Shown here one piece after another: positions 55,051-63,641 of a DNA stretch of 64,000 nucleotides; position 1 is the first letter of the stretch; every line of letters begins with the position of its first letter. Below the pieces are notes generated by a model. It saw only the letters and a program-made list of their open reading frames with translations, was not told the DNA's origin and did not search any database. Origin of the DNA: Bacillota bacterium. GTDB lineage: Bacteria; Bacillota; Sulfobacillia; Sulfobacillales; JAIMBI01. The translations under genes and the position numbers were made by a program. The stretch spans positions 1-64,000 of the forward strand of contig JAJZWS010000006.1 of the NCBI GenBank assembly GCA_021846565.1, given 5' to 3'.

Positions 55051-55155
55051 CCACCAGCCGACTTTCTCCTGGGAGCCTCTACGGCAGGCGCTGTGGCCTC
55101 GCGTCCGCATGAGGAGCGATCGCCGCCAAGCCCCGCCACCACCCCGCGGATCACG

Positions 55156-56046
55156 CTATCGGCAACGAAACCGGCTGTCCCCCAGCCACGCCGTGATGGC
55201 GGCGCCCACAATGGCCTGGGCTTCCGGCAGCACCTCGTGGCTCACGCCGGGCAGCATCACCAATCGGGCCTCAGGGCCCCGGCGAAACCGCTCCAGCATC
55301 CGCTGCTGCTGGGCGTGGAAGTCCTCGTCCCGACCAGGCACCCCGTCCATCCCCACCGCGGCGAACAGCAGGGTCGGGCCGGCGGTGTCCAGATAGTTCT
55401 CCACGGGCACCTCCGCCAGCGACTGCATGGCCGCCTCGAATGCGGCCGGGTGCACGGCCAGCCGAAACCGCCCATCGTCTTGGCGCACGTAGCCGGACCT
55501 CAGCGCCGCGACCACCGCCAGGCTCACGTCCACGCCGGTTGCCTCCAGGCGTGCCTGTTCGATGGCCACGGCCTCGTCGGCGTCCTCGGTCACCGCCTGT
55601 GCCATAAACTCGCGCCCTTGGGCAATCTCTTCGGCCAGCGGCCGTTTCGGGTCCACCCAGGGGAAGTAGCCCCCGTCGAGCAAGACCGCACCCGCCACGG
55701 GAAGCTCGGGCTGACCAAGCGCCAAGCGGGCCAAGTAGCCGCCCCAGGAGTGTCCGACGGCCACCACCCACCCGCTGTGTTCCGCCCCGAAGCGAAGCGC
55801 GTCCGGCCACACCCGATCCACCGTGACCCGGTCAGGAAGCCCCGTGCTGACCCGGCCGACCCCGGGGGGATCCAGCGCCACCAGGCGAAACGGGATGCTG
55901 TCCGCCAACATCCCGAAATACTCGGCAGTGCCCCCCAGCCCAGGCCACGCGACGAGCGTGGGCGCCTCCCCCGGCCACTCCAACACGCGCACCTGTTCGC
56001 CGCCCAGTGCGAGGATGTGCGTCAGCGGCATGGTTCCTCGCGACAT
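55156..56046 (-). CDS. Alpha/beta hydrolase
   Basis: A 296-residue hydrolase starting at ATG 56046 after GGGAGGG. The fold is clear: VAWPGLGGTAEYFG (oxyanion region), DPPGVGRVSTG, the nucleophile elbow VGHSWGGYLARL, and the late His in LPGVSHEVLPEA; the acid lies in the segment after the helical lid (FAAVGMDGVPGRDEDF). Substrate unknown; a lactonase or esterase is likely. The gene stands alone. Confidence 0.88.
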   Translation of the reverse strand: MSRGTMPLTHILALGGEQVRVLEWPGEAPTLVAWPGLGGTAEYFGMLADSIPFRLVALDPPGVGRVSTGLPDRVTVDRVWPDALRFGAEHSGWVVAVGHSWGGYLARLALGQPELPVAGAVLLDGGYFPWVDPKRPLAEEIAQGREFMAQAVTEDADEAVAIEQARLEATGVDVSLAVVAALRSGYVRQDDGRFRLAVHPAAFEAAMQSLAEVPVENYLDTAGPTLLFAAVGMDGVPGRDEDFHAQQQRMLERFRRGPEARLVMLPGVSHEVLPEAQAIVGAAITAWLGDSRFRCR

Positions 56047-56211
56047 GACGTCCCTCCCTTCTCCTCGGAGTCCCCAGAGCGCCAAGCACTTGTCCCACCA
56101 CTCTACCCGACCAGGTGATGGCGGGAATCCGGGGGGCGAGCGCCGTCCAGCAGGGATTTCCCCGGGTCTCGTGGAATTACTCCATGAATCGACACGACAG
56201 GAGTGGGCCGG

Positions 56212-56877
56212 ATGGAACTGAAGGGAGATCGGCGGGGACTGCGCCTTTTGGCGAAGGGGTACCCCGACGAGGCCGCACTGCTCGAGGATTTGGAGCGCAC
56301 GCTCGCGCGGCAGCGCAGGTTTTTGGGTCAGTCGCCGCTGGAACTGGAGGTGCTGGACCGGGCACTGACGCCCTCCCTGCTGGCGGGCGCGGCAGAGGTT
56401 TTTGAGCGGTTTCCCGAGTTGGACCTGGTGTCCGTCGGCCGGGGAGGCGCACGCCGACCCACCGCGGTTGCGGCCGCGCCGTCGGCGAGCCCGCTTTTAA
56501 TCCGCACGCCGCTACGCAGCGGCCAAGTCATTGAGCATGCCGGAGACGTCGTCATTTTGGGCGACGTCAACCCCGGGGCGCGGGTGGTGGCGGGCGGGGA
56601 CTTGTTTGTCCTGGGTCGGTTGCGCGGCCAGGCCCTGGTAGGTCAGCCGGATCACGAGGATCGGAGCATCTACGCGGTCGCGTTCGAACCGAGCCAGGTG
56701 CGCATCGCCACCGTGTGGGCGGTGCCGGCCGCCGCCGAACCGGTGCGGGGGCCCGAACGCGCCGACCTTGAGGACGGGGCCATCGTCGTGGGGCCGTGGG
56801 CGACAGCCCCCGGCAGCATCCCCGCCGACCGGCCGCGCCGGATACGGAGCCGCATTCGCGCGGCTAGTCCGGACTGA
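56212..56877 (+). CDS. minC: Septum site-determining protein MinC
   Basis: A 221-residue protein starting at ATG 56212 after AGGAG. The N-terminal half (1-90) has the strand-helix pattern of the MinC N-domain (ELKGDRRGLRLLAKGYPDEAALL). The C-terminal half has the beta-helix with IRTPLRSGQVIEHAGDVVILGDVNPGARVVAGGDLFVLGRLRGQA, the signature of MinC. It inhibits FtsZ ring formation away from midcell, normally with MinD; no minD is in the window. Confidence 0.9.
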   Translation: MELKGDRRGLRLLAKGYPDEAALLEDLERTLARQRRFLGQSPLELEVLDRALTPSLLAGAAEVFERFPELDLVSVGRGGARRPTAVAAAPSASPLLIRTPLRSGQVIEHAGDVVILGDVNPGARVVAGGDLFVLGRLRGQALVGQPDHEDRSIYAVAFEPSQVRIATVWAVPAAAEPVRGPERADLEDGAIVVGPWATAPGSIPADRPRRIRSRIRAASPD

Positions 56878-57364
56878 CGGGCGCAAAAAAGTCCCGCAGC
56901 GCGTCGCGGGTGCTGTCGAAGGCCAAGTCGTCCCACGGCACCTCCCCTTGGTGAAATCCCCGTGCTTCAAAGCTTTCGCCATCCTGAGGGGCCGGCGCAT
57001 CCGGTCCCTCCGGGATGGCATGGTACACCACCACCGCCACGCGGGACCGCGGGTAAGAATACACGCCCACCAGCCGCACGAGGCGCACCCGGATCCCCAC
57101 CTCTTCGGCGGTTTCGCGGATGGCCGCCGTCGCCACGGTCTCCCCGGCTTCGACAAAGCCGCCGGGAATGACCCACAAGCCATACCCGGGTCGGATCGCT
57201 CGGCGCGCCAACACCACCTGGCCGGCGGCCACCTCGGTCACGGTGGCCGCCGCCACGGCCAGATCCCGATACTCCACGTGCCCGCAACGTGAACAACGCC
57301 CCCGGGGTTTGGCCAAGATCTGCACGGTATCCAGCGGGCCACCGCAGCGCCGACAGTATTCCAT
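56864..57364 (-). CDS. Nudix hydrolase with zinc ribbon
   Basis: A 166-residue protein starting at ATG 57364. Residues 4-28 hold two CxxC pairs (CRRCGG and CSRCGH) as a zinc ribbon. The Nudix box is GGFVEAGETVATAAIRETAEEVGI (G-x5-E-x7-REUxEExGU intact). The closest layout is that of NUDT12/NudC-like and ADP-ribose pyrophosphatase-like enzymes of short length. It probably hydrolyses a nucleotide diphosphate compound. It overlaps the end of minC by 14 bp on the opposite strand. Confidence 0.9.
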   Translation of the reverse strand: MEYCRRCGGPLDTVQILAKPRGRCSRCGHVEYRDLAVAAATVTEVAAGQVVLARRAIRPGYGLWVIPGGFVEAGETVATAAIRETAEEVGIRVRLVRLVGVYSYPRSRVAVVVYHAIPEGPDAPAPQDGESFEARGFHQGEVPWDDLAFDSTRDALRDFFAPVSPD

Positions 57365-57411
57365 AACGCGCCTCCCTCCGCCCAGCGTACAATGGCGCGG
57401 GAGGGAGCGCC

Positions 57412-57708
57412 ATGCCGCGGAAGTTTCGCCACCACAAGGTGAAGCGGGAACACCACGTGCTCGAAGCCCTGGAGGTGGGTCTGGCGCTCTTGGCCGACCA
57501 AGCGGCCGTCGACGCCATCATTCCTGGGCCCATCACGCGCAAGCGCGGGCCCTCCACCGGGTTCAGCGTGCAATACGCGACGCCCACCGGCTTGAAGCTC
57601 TTGGGCCGGTCACCGGGCGCGGTCCAGGAAGTGTTCGTGGTCACCAAGGACCCCGACGGCATCCGGGCTCTGCTGGCGAGCCAGGGGCTTTTAACCGCTA
57701 GCCGCTGA
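57412..57708 (+). CDS. DUF2103 protein
   Basis: A 98-residue protein starting at ATG 57412 after GGAGGGAG. The basic N-terminus KFRHHKVKREHHVLEAL with its three-His stretch and the SVQYATPTGLKLLGRSPGAVQEVFVV strand pair fit DUF2103, described as a predicted metal-binding family with no assigned role. It is divergent from the Nudix gene and overlaps the 76-residue minus-strand gene by 11 bp. Confidence 0.75.
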   Translation: MPRKFRHHKVKREHHVLEALEVGLALLADQAAVDAIIPGPITRKRGPSTGFSVQYATPTGLKLLGRSPGAVQEVFVVTKDPDGIRALLASQGLLTASR

Positions 57709-57928
57709 CCGTCTCGCCGTCGCCGTCGGCGGCGCCCACCGGTTCCACGGCCAAACCGAAGTTGGCGGCCACTTCTTTAAACGGGTCCAGATAGTCGGCC
57801 GTCACCTGGTAGTGCTCCACCGACTCCGGCTGCACCCATCCCTCGCGGCGTGCGGGGCTGTCTCCCATGTAGCGGTGAAATCGCTCCGATGTAGCCGGAT
57901 CCACCGCGCCCTTCACTTTAACCCGCAT
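57698..57928 (-). CDS. Small conserved-looking protein of unknown function
   Basis: A 76-residue protein starting at ATG 57928 with AAGGAG 7 nt upstream. The sequence has RVKVKGAVDPATSERFHRYMGDS near the start, VEHYQVTADYLDPFKEVAANFGLAVEPVG in the middle and an acidic tail. No known motif, signal or membrane segment. A promoter with perfect TATAAT lies about 70 bp upstream, so it is expressed by itself. Confidence 0.6.
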   Translation of the reverse strand: MRVKVKGAVDPATSERFHRYMGDSPARREGWVQPESVEHYQVTADYLDPFKEVAANFGLAVEPVGAADGDGETVSG

Positions 57929-57993
57929 CACGCAGCTCCTTCCCTTCGTCGCGCGTTGCCGCCGCCATCTGTTGAGGTTGTCAGCCAAGAATC

Positions 57994-58022
57994 CATTATA
58001 TCCCGTTACAGGCGGCAGGGCA
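57994..58022 (-). promoter_or_regulatory. Promoter of the 76-residue protein gene
   Basis: On the minus strand TATAAT (57994-57999) with a weak -35 TGGCCC (58017-58022) 17 bp upstream. This is the only perfect -10 noticed in the window. Confidence 0.5.
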
Positions 58023-58094
58023 CGCGGCGTGTCTTCAGCATGCCCGACTTTTTACCCTGCAATTCCTTCCAGGGGCCGTACGCCGCGTGCCCTA
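58016..58094 (-). terminator. Inverted repeat downstream of the thrE-like genes
   Basis: CACGCGGCGT (58021-58030) and ACGCCGCGTG (58080-58089) are perfect arms, extended by AGGG/CCCT after a one-base bulge, with a 49-nt spacer. It lies just past the stop of the last gene of the six-gene operon and may end its transcript. Confidence 0.4.
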
Positions 58095-58099
58095 GCCCA

Positions 58100-58555
58100 T
58101 CAGCGGCCCCCGACGGGACCCGGCAGTCGGCGCCGGTGAACCAAGGGACGCACGACCGCGGTGGCCAGCGCCAGCCCCACCGCCAGGCTGCCGGCAATCA
58201 CAATGGCCGACAACCCCAGGCCCAAGCCACTGACGAGGTGCCCCTGAATCAGGGTCAGCATGCTTTGATACGCCGTGTAGCCGGGCACGAACGGAATGAT
58301 CGCCGGCACGACGAACAGCGATACGGGCTGACGGCGCCACACTGCGGCCACTTCGGCCAGCGCTCCCACGGCCAGCGCGCCGGCGAAGTCCGGCAGGATC
58401 ATGAGGTGAGCCACCTTGGCCAGCGCCGCATACACACCCCAGCCGACGGCGGCCATGAGGCCGGCCAACAGGACCGCGCGCCACGGACACTGATAGACCA
58501 CGCCAAACAGCAACGCGGACCCGGCCGCCAGCGCGACGGCGGTCACACCGGCCAC
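58100..58555 (-). CDS. ThrE-like exporter subunit, DUF3815 part
   Basis: A 151-residue, four-helix protein matching the C-terminal half of ThrE threonine/serine exporters (ThrE_2/DUF3815): LLFGVVYQCPWRAVLLAG, LPDFAGALAVGALAEV and VPAIIPFVPGYTAYQSMLTLI (the PxxxxPG block). Start GTG 58555 overlaps the first subunit gene; GTG 58546 (GTGA overlap) is possible. The two halves are separate genes here, as in many Firmicutes. Confidence 0.85.
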   Translation of the reverse strand: MAGVTAVALAAGSALLFGVVYQCPWRAVLLAGLMAAVGWGVYAALAKVAHLMILPDFAGALAVGALAEVAAVWRRQPVSLFVVPAIIPFVPGYTAYQSMLTLIQGHLVSGLGLGLSAIVIAGSLAVGLALATAVVRPLVHRRRLPGPVGGR

Positions 58556-59322
58556 CGCCCGTGGCCCAAGAGGTACAGGTACAGCGGCAGCGCGGCCCCG
58601 GCTGCTACGGCGGCCGCCACCACGGCGGCCTCCAACAGCCGCGACACCGACGCCAAGAGGTCCCCGGCGATGCCGTCGCGCACACCCGTGGTCATCATGA
58701 CGCCCGGGACCAGCACCATGAGGCCCCCGGCCAACACCGCTCCGCCATGCCCCAGCCCCAGCCCTGCATCCAACAGCGCCGGCAGGGCAGCCAGCATGGC
58801 GCCCACAAAATCCGTCACGCCTGGCGACACCGCGTGGGCACGCAAGACGGCGCGCAGCCCTTGCGCGACAGCCCCGGCCAGCAAGGCAAACGGCATATTG
58901 AGCCACCCGGCCCCAAACAGCACGGCCAAGAGTGCGGCGGCCACCCCGGCCGCGGCCACCTCCAGCACCGGGGGGTAGCGCCGGTACCCGGACACCCCCG
59001 ACAACCGCTCGGCAAAGTCCCCGAGCGTAAGACGCCCCGCAGCCACGTCGCGCGACCACGCATTGACGAGCTCAACCACGGCAAGATTGGTGCCACGCCG
59101 CCGCACCCGCTGCATCACCGTGGAGCCGCCCGCCTGGTGCAGGAACAGCGCGGTGGGCATCACCATGGTCTGCGCCGGCACGCCAAACGCGTCCGCCAGC
59201 CGCCCCATGGTGTCTTCGACACGCGACGTTTCCGCGCCGGAGGTGAGAAGCAGGACGCCTGCCTCAGCGACGACGGTCAGCGGATCCGACCAGAGGTTCG
59301 GGGTCCGGTCGCTCATCGTCAT
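58543..59322 (-). CDS. ThrE-like exporter subunit, DUF1212 part
   Basis: A 259-residue protein starting at ATG 59322. The N-terminal soluble part has the LLLTSGAETSRVEDTMGRLADAFG block of DUF1212, followed by five transmembrane helices with FVGAMLAALPAL and VLVPGVMMTTGVRDGIAGDLLASVSR, the PGxxxxxxxxD block of ThrE. With the next gene it makes a complete threonine/serine-type exporter. Its 5' end overlaps the GtrA gene by 59 bp, an unusually long same-strand overlap. Confidence 0.88.
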   Translation of the reverse strand: MTMSDRTPNLWSDPLTVVAEAGVLLLTSGAETSRVEDTMGRLADAFGVPAQTMVMPTALFLHQAGGSTVMQRVRRRGTNLAVVELVNAWSRDVAAGRLTLGDFAERLSGVSGYRRYPPVLEVAAAGVAAALLAVLFGAGWLNMPFALLAGAVAQGLRAVLRAHAVSPGVTDFVGAMLAALPALLDAGLGLGHGGAVLAGGLMVLVPGVMMTTGVRDGIAGDLLASVSRLLEAAVVAAAVAAGAALPLYLYLLGHGRWPV

Positions 59323-59815
59323 CGTCCCGCCCTTCTCGCCCTCCCCGATCACCCCGCGAGCTCGACCGGCGGACCGCCGGGACCGGCACTCCCTTGCCCG
59401 CCGGTTCCGGGCGGAACACCCACCACTGGGATAGGACGAAGCCCACGATGGTGTTGAACGGGATGGCCAACAGGTTCGCCAGCAGATAGTAAAGACCCAA
59501 ATCCACCAATAGCGTGAATACGCCCACCTGCAACAGCGAACCGCCTGCCAGCACCAAATTGTACTGAAGCAACGTACGCCAGCTGGGGCGCGATCTAAAC
59601 GTGAACCAGGTGTTCAGCCCGTAGTTGGTCAGGATGGCCACCTCGCTGGCGACGCCATCCGCCAGCGACGGGGTGCCATGCAACACCGGCCACACAGCCT
59701 TCAGGACGGCAAAGTTGACCAGTGTGCCCGTGGCCCCCACCAGCAGGTAGCGCCACAACCGGTCACCGTGGCGGGCCCACAGCGACCGGGCGCCTTCGGG
59801 GACGCGGCTCAGCAT
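59264..59815 (-). CDS. GtrA-family membrane protein
   Basis: A 183-residue protein with four helices, starting at ATG 59815 after AAGGAG. The opening RLWRYLLVGATGTLVNFAVL and FTFRSRPSWRTLLQYNLVLAG fit GtrA, which flips or helps flip polyprenol-linked sugars. The C-terminal 40 residues are acidic/basic and overlap the ThrE gene start. It follows the polyprenol-phosphate mannose synthase gene by 8 bp, a common pairing. Confidence 0.9.
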   Translation of the reverse strand: MLSRVPEGARSLWARHGDRLWRYLLVGATGTLVNFAVLKAVWPVLHGTPSLADGVASEVAILTNYGLNTWFTFRSRPSWRTLLQYNLVLAGGSLLQVGVFTLLVDLGLYYLLANLLAIPFNTIVGFVLSQWWVFRPEPAGKGVPVPAVRRSSSRGDRGGREGRDDDDERPDPEPLVGSADRRR

Positions 59816-59823
59816 GCGGCTCC

Positions 59824-60573
59824 TTAGGAACCTGCCCGCTCTTGCGAGGGTTCCGTCGCGGGGGTCTTGGAACTTACGCGCAGGCTGGCTACCATGACGA
59901 GGGCCTCCACAAAAATGCCCGGGGACATTTTGCTCTGCCCCGCGCGGCGGTCCCGGAACACGATGGGGTGCTCCACAATCTTGGCACCGGCTTGGTGCAA
60001 TCGGTAGGTCATCTCGATCTGGAACCCGTAGCCTGTGGCTTTGATGAGGCTCAGATCCATCGCCGCCAGTGCGTCCCGCCGAAACAGCTTGAACCCGCCC
60101 GTCAGGTCGCGATAGGGCAACGACAGCATGCGGCTCGCGTAAAGCGAGCCGCCGCGCGACATAACTCGTCGCGACCAGGACCAGTTGTCCACGCCCCCGC
60201 CGGGGGCATACCGGGACCCGAGCACCACGTCCGCCCCCTCGCGACGCGCGGTCTCGATGAACGCCGGCAGGTACGATGGCTCATGGGAGAAATCCGCGTC
60301 CATCTCGCATATGTAGTCGTAGCCCTTCATAATCCCATATCGAAAACCCGTCAGATACGCCGTGGCCAAGCCCAGCTTGCCCTGTCGGTGAATCACTTCC
60401 ACCCGTCCGGGATACACGGTTGCCAAATGCTCGGCCACCAGCCCGGTGCCGTCGGGCGACCCGTCGTCCACCACCAGCACATCGAACTCGTCACCCAGGC
60501 TCAAAATCTGCTCCACGATCGGGGTCAGGTTCTCCAACTCATTGTACGTGGGCAACGTTACCAAAACCGTCAC
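59824..60573 (-). CDS. Polyprenol-phosphate mannosyltransferase (DPM1-like GT2)
   Basis: A 249-residue GT2 enzyme starting at GTG 60573 after GGGGAGG. The domain has LPTYNELENL, VLVVDDGSPDGTG (DDGSPDGT typical of DPM1), YICEMDADFSHEP with the DAD metal site, LGSRYAPGGGVDNWSWSRRVMSRGG and TGGFKLFRR. It has no membrane domain, so it is the soluble type of polyprenol monophosphomannose synthase, using GDP-mannose. The product feeds the PIG-V-like transferase encoded upstream. Confidence 0.92.
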   Translation of the reverse strand: MTVLVTLPTYNELENLTPIVEQILSLGDEFDVLVVDDGSPDGTGLVAEHLATVYPGRVEVIHRQGKLGLATAYLTGFRYGIMKGYDYICEMDADFSHEPSYLPAFIETARREGADVVLGSRYAPGGGVDNWSWSRRVMSRGGSLYASRMLSLPYRDLTGGFKLFRRDALAAMDLSLIKATGYGFQIEMTYRLHQAGAKIVEHPIVFRDRRAGQSKMSPGIFVEALVMVASLRVSSKTPATEPSQERAGS

Positions 60574-60619
60574 GCCGGATCCTCCCCTGCCTCAACGATT
60601 CTTACTCGTTCGCCCGTCC

Positions 60620-61840
60620 CTACGCGACCCAACGCCACGTGGCGAAAATAGCGAAAAACATCGCTTGCATCATCGGTAGGACCCACGGCCACATGGTGCC
60701 CACGGTGCCGGCGCGCCACGCACTGGCATTTGGTTGGCTGGCGCTCTCCGTAACCAGCGCCAAGCTCACAAAGCCCGGAAACAGCACCAGCACCAATCGC
60801 GTCATGCTCAGCAGCGGACTTTCGCCGCCCAGCGCTGGTGCGCTCACATCCATCAGCCACGCGGCCCCGGCAAATGCCAGCCAAGTCCACGGCAACCGTT
60901 GCCGAACGCCCACGACCAGCAAGCCAAGAAACCCCAGCGCGGCCAGCAGGTCCATCATACTCAGGATGGTAGGCGCTTGCAATGGTCCACCGGCCAGAAC
61001 ATTGCCAATGGCTGCCACCATGCCGACCCACGGCGGCTCCACCGCCCGCCCCCAGGCGGCCTGTACCGCCAAAAACGCATCGGCCCGATGGAACACCAGC
61101 GCCTGCCACCCCGCGAACGCCAACAACCCCGCCACCGGCATGGCCAGCGCCAGCAACTCCACGCGCACCCACCGCCAGAAACGCGGTGCCGTCGTGTCGG
61201 CGTGAACCACCCGCCAATACGCACCCAAGAGTGGAACGACCAATAGCACGCCTTGGTTTCGGGTCAGAGCGGCCAAGAATCCCGTAAGGCCAGCCCACCA
61301 GATTTTCTGGCGCGGTCCCGCCAGCCAGAACGTCAGCACCACGCCCAAGAGAAACAAGGACTCGGTGTAGGCCGCCGAAAGAAAGAACGCCGTGGGAAAC
61401 AGCAGCAGCCACCGTGTCGTGCGGCTTGCCACCGGGGCGCCATAGTACTCGCGCACCAGTCGCCAAAAGACGGCCACGGTGCCCACCAGGGCTAGGTTGG
61501 ACAGAATGAGGGCGCTCCACGCGGCGCTGGCCCCGGTCAGCCACCGGACGCCCGCGATGGCCGCGGGATACAGGGGAAAAAACGCCAACGCTTTGAACCA
61601 GTAGCCCCGCCGGGCGATGTCGATGTACCACATGGCGTCCCAGCGCGTGAACATCAGGACCACCGGGTCGCGGCTCACGTTGTAGGTGGGGGAGACGTAC
61701 ACCCACGGGAAAAACGCCAAGGCGATGAAGCCTACCGCCACCAGCGCCACCCGCGACCACAACAGATCAGGCCACAGGGCCCGCCAAGCGGTGAGCCACG
61801 CCTGCCACTCACGCCGCCGCCGTGCCGGTCGCCGGGTCAC
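60620..61840 (-). CDS. PIG-V-like mannosyltransferase
   Basis: A 406-residue membrane protein with about ten helices, starting at GTG 61840. Signatures of the PIG-V/GT76-like group are FTRWDAMWYIDIARRGY near residue 65 (the DxxW loop), LAFFPLYPAAI, LLLFPTAFFLSAAYTESLFLL and NQGVLLVVPLL. It uses polyprenol-phosphate mannose outside the cell to mannosylate a lipid or protein. Genes for the donor synthase and GtrA follow on the same strand, so the three form a mannosylation unit. Confidence 0.85.
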   Translation of the reverse strand: MTRRPARRRREWQAWLTAWRALWPDLLWSRVALVAVGFIALAFFPWVYVSPTYNVSRDPVVLMFTRWDAMWYIDIARRGYWFKALAFFPLYPAAIAGVRWLTGASAAWSALILSNLALVGTVAVFWRLVREYYGAPVASRTTRWLLLFPTAFFLSAAYTESLFLLGVVLTFWLAGPRQKIWWAGLTGFLAALTRNQGVLLVVPLLGAYWRVVHADTTAPRFWRWVRVELLALAMPVAGLLAFAGWQALVFHRADAFLAVQAAWGRAVEPPWVGMVAAIGNVLAGGPLQAPTILSMMDLLAALGFLGLLVVGVRQRLPWTWLAFAGAAWLMDVSAPALGGESPLLSMTRLVLVLFPGFVSLALVTESASQPNASAWRAGTVGTMWPWVLPMMQAMFFAIFATWRWVA

Positions 61841-61847
61841 CGACTGG

Positions 61848-62732
61848 TCAACCTTCGGAGGGATTCAAGGGCAGCCGGCGCTCCAAGACCGACCCTCTCC
61901 ATGTGATTTCGGTATTGGGCACGATCGAGCGGAGCCGCTCCGCCATCCCCAGCGAGACCCCGAACCGGCAGCGGCTGGCGCCCCACGCCCGGGCCTCACT
62001 CCACAGATGATCCAACAGCGTGGACAAGCGATGCCCCAAATCTTTCAGGTACTCGATGTGCAGCACCTCGCGGGTTTGCACCCGCGTCAACGCCAACGCC
62101 TCGATGGCCCCCTCATTGGGCGACAGCGCGACGCCGCCCGCTTCCACGCGCTTTAACAACTCCGACAGCGCGAGCGATTTGACCTCGGTTTCGCGACCGC
62201 CACTCCATAAGCCCACGCCTCCCTGGGCCCTCAGAAACGCGGTCAGCCGTTCGCGGTCTACGGCCCAGGCGGGCCCGGCGTCATGGGTTGTGCCATCCGG
62301 GGCGGGGATGGGGTTGATCTCCCCCACGGCCCACTGGTCGACCACCTCGAACCCAAGTTTGTCCTGCAGCAATTGGTGCGCGGCGGCATTGTCCACATGC
62401 ACCAGTACGCGCACCACGTCCGCGCCCAGTCGCCCCGCCTCCTCGAGCTGGAATCGACCGAACTCCTCGGTGACATCCTGGTCCTGCCGCTCTGGCAGCA
62501 CGCGGATACCCGACAGATACGCCTCGTGCGCCTGGACCACCGTGATGACGCAGGTTGCAAGAATTGTACCGTCCTCGGTGGCCAGATACAGCCCACCGAT
62601 GGACCGACCATCCAAGTGCTCCGCAAACCCGTCTACCAACTCGTCGCTGATGTCCGCGACGGACGACGCTCCCTCAAGAAACGCGCGGATTCGCGCGCTG
62701 TCCTCTCGGGTCGCCCTGACAAAAGTCAACAA
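61848..62732 (-). CDS. GNAT-domain protein with C-terminal extension
   Basis: A 294-residue protein. The start TTG 62732 is chosen because GGGAGG lies 8 nt upstream; a longer frame to 63026 lacks a site. The first 165 residues are a GNAT domain: FVRATREDSARIRAFLEG, GLYLATEDGTILATCVITV, SGIRVLPERQDQDV and VHVDNAAAHQLLQDKLGFEVVDQW. The last 120 residues form a second, helical/strand domain without a motif (KDLGHRLSTLLDHLWSEARAWG). It heads the six-gene operon. The target is unknown. Confidence 0.8.
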   Translation of the reverse strand: MLTFVRATREDSARIRAFLEGASSVADISDELVDGFAEHLDGRSIGGLYLATEDGTILATCVITVVQAHEAYLSGIRVLPERQDQDVTEEFGRFQLEEAGRLGADVVRVLVHVDNAAAHQLLQDKLGFEVVDQWAVGEINPIPAPDGTTHDAGPAWAVDRERLTAFLRAQGGVGLWSGGRETEVKSLALSELLKRVEAGGVALSPNEGAIEALALTRVQTREVLHIEYLKDLGHRLSTLLDHLWSEARAWGASRCRFGVSLGMAERLRSIVPNTEITWRGSVLERRLPLNPSEG

Positions 62733-63149
62733 CCAGGAACCTCCCCTAACTCGGCGCAAGCTCATTGTAGTCCGCCGGATTGGGCGATTCAACTGCGGAC
62801 ACCGCGCCTCGGCACTCGCGGACCGGTGGGGCAACTCGGGCCGGGGGATGCCCATACTCTGGGGAAACCCGCGGTCGCAACCGCGTCGGGCGCGCACGTC
62901 AGCACGACAACCTTTCACACCCAACGCCCTGCCAACCCACCACCGGGTTGTGCATGAGCGGGTCGTTGGATCCACACTGGCCATGGGCATCCTCGATTCC
63001 GGCGGTGGGTGATGCGTACTTGTCACGAGCGACCGTACGCCGGGCCACGTTGGTCGTGTGAGGCTGATGTAGGATACAGGTCCGACAAAGGTGGAAGGAA
63101 TGAAATAAATGAAAGGAACGAAAGGAATGAAGAGAAAGGAGACACACCG
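62733..63149. other. Intergenic region with purine-rich repeats
   Basis: No gene is seen in the first 330 bp. From 63097 to 63140 the plus strand is almost pure A and G with GAAAGGAA(T/C) and AATGAA units repeated about five times, ending in the AAAGGAG ribosome site of the next gene. Confidence 0.5.
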
Positions 63150-63641
63150 ATGCGTCGTTCGTATTGGGCAGGCGTCCCGGGTTTGACCCTATTGGCCATG
63201 CTGGCCGTGGGTGCCAGCAAGACTCCCGCCTCGGTCACACCGCACCCCATTCGCGAGACGGTGGCGCGCAGCACCACGTGTCCGCATGGGGGACTTCCGT
63301 TTTCGGAGGCGGCCCAGAAGGTGCCGGTGCTCAACACCCTACCGGATGGTGGCACCATCACGTTCACTGGAACTGGCTTTCACAGTTGGTACGACCCGTG
63401 TACTTGGTCCCTGAGCTTCACGGCGCCACCCCCGATGAGCCTCGTGTCCAAGGTGCTGGCCGTGGCCCCCGGGAGGCTTCGGCTACAGTCAGGGGCCACA
63501 AACGCCGACTCGGCCGACCCGATTGGTGTTTTCTGCCGTGGTCGGGTCCTTCAGTGGCACATTGCCGACAGCGCGCTTTCCGTTTCCGCGCCTGAGCGCT
63601 GGGAAGTTGTCGGACGGAGGGTAAGCCGTGCGCCATTATGA
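63150..63641 (+). CDS. Secreted protein, first of a tandem paralogous pair
   Basis: A 163-residue protein starting at ATG 63150 behind AAAGGAG. Residues 1-24 are a signal peptide (RRSYWAGVPGLTLLAMLAVGA). The mature part has PVLNTLPDGGTITFTGTGFHSW, an immunoglobulin-like strand pair, and SLSFTAPPPMSLVSKVLAVAP, with three or four Cys that may form disulfides. The family is not recognised. The last 14 bp overlap the start of the second copy, which has the same LPxGGT and KFTAPPP features. Confidence 0.65.
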   Translation: MRRSYWAGVPGLTLLAMLAVGASKTPASVTPHPIRETVARSTTCPHGGLPFSEAAQKVPVLNTLPDGGTITFTGTGFHSWYDPCTWSLSFTAPPPMSLVSKVLAVAPGRLRLQSGATNADSADPIGVFCRGRVLQWHIADSALSVSAPERWEVVGRRVSRAPL

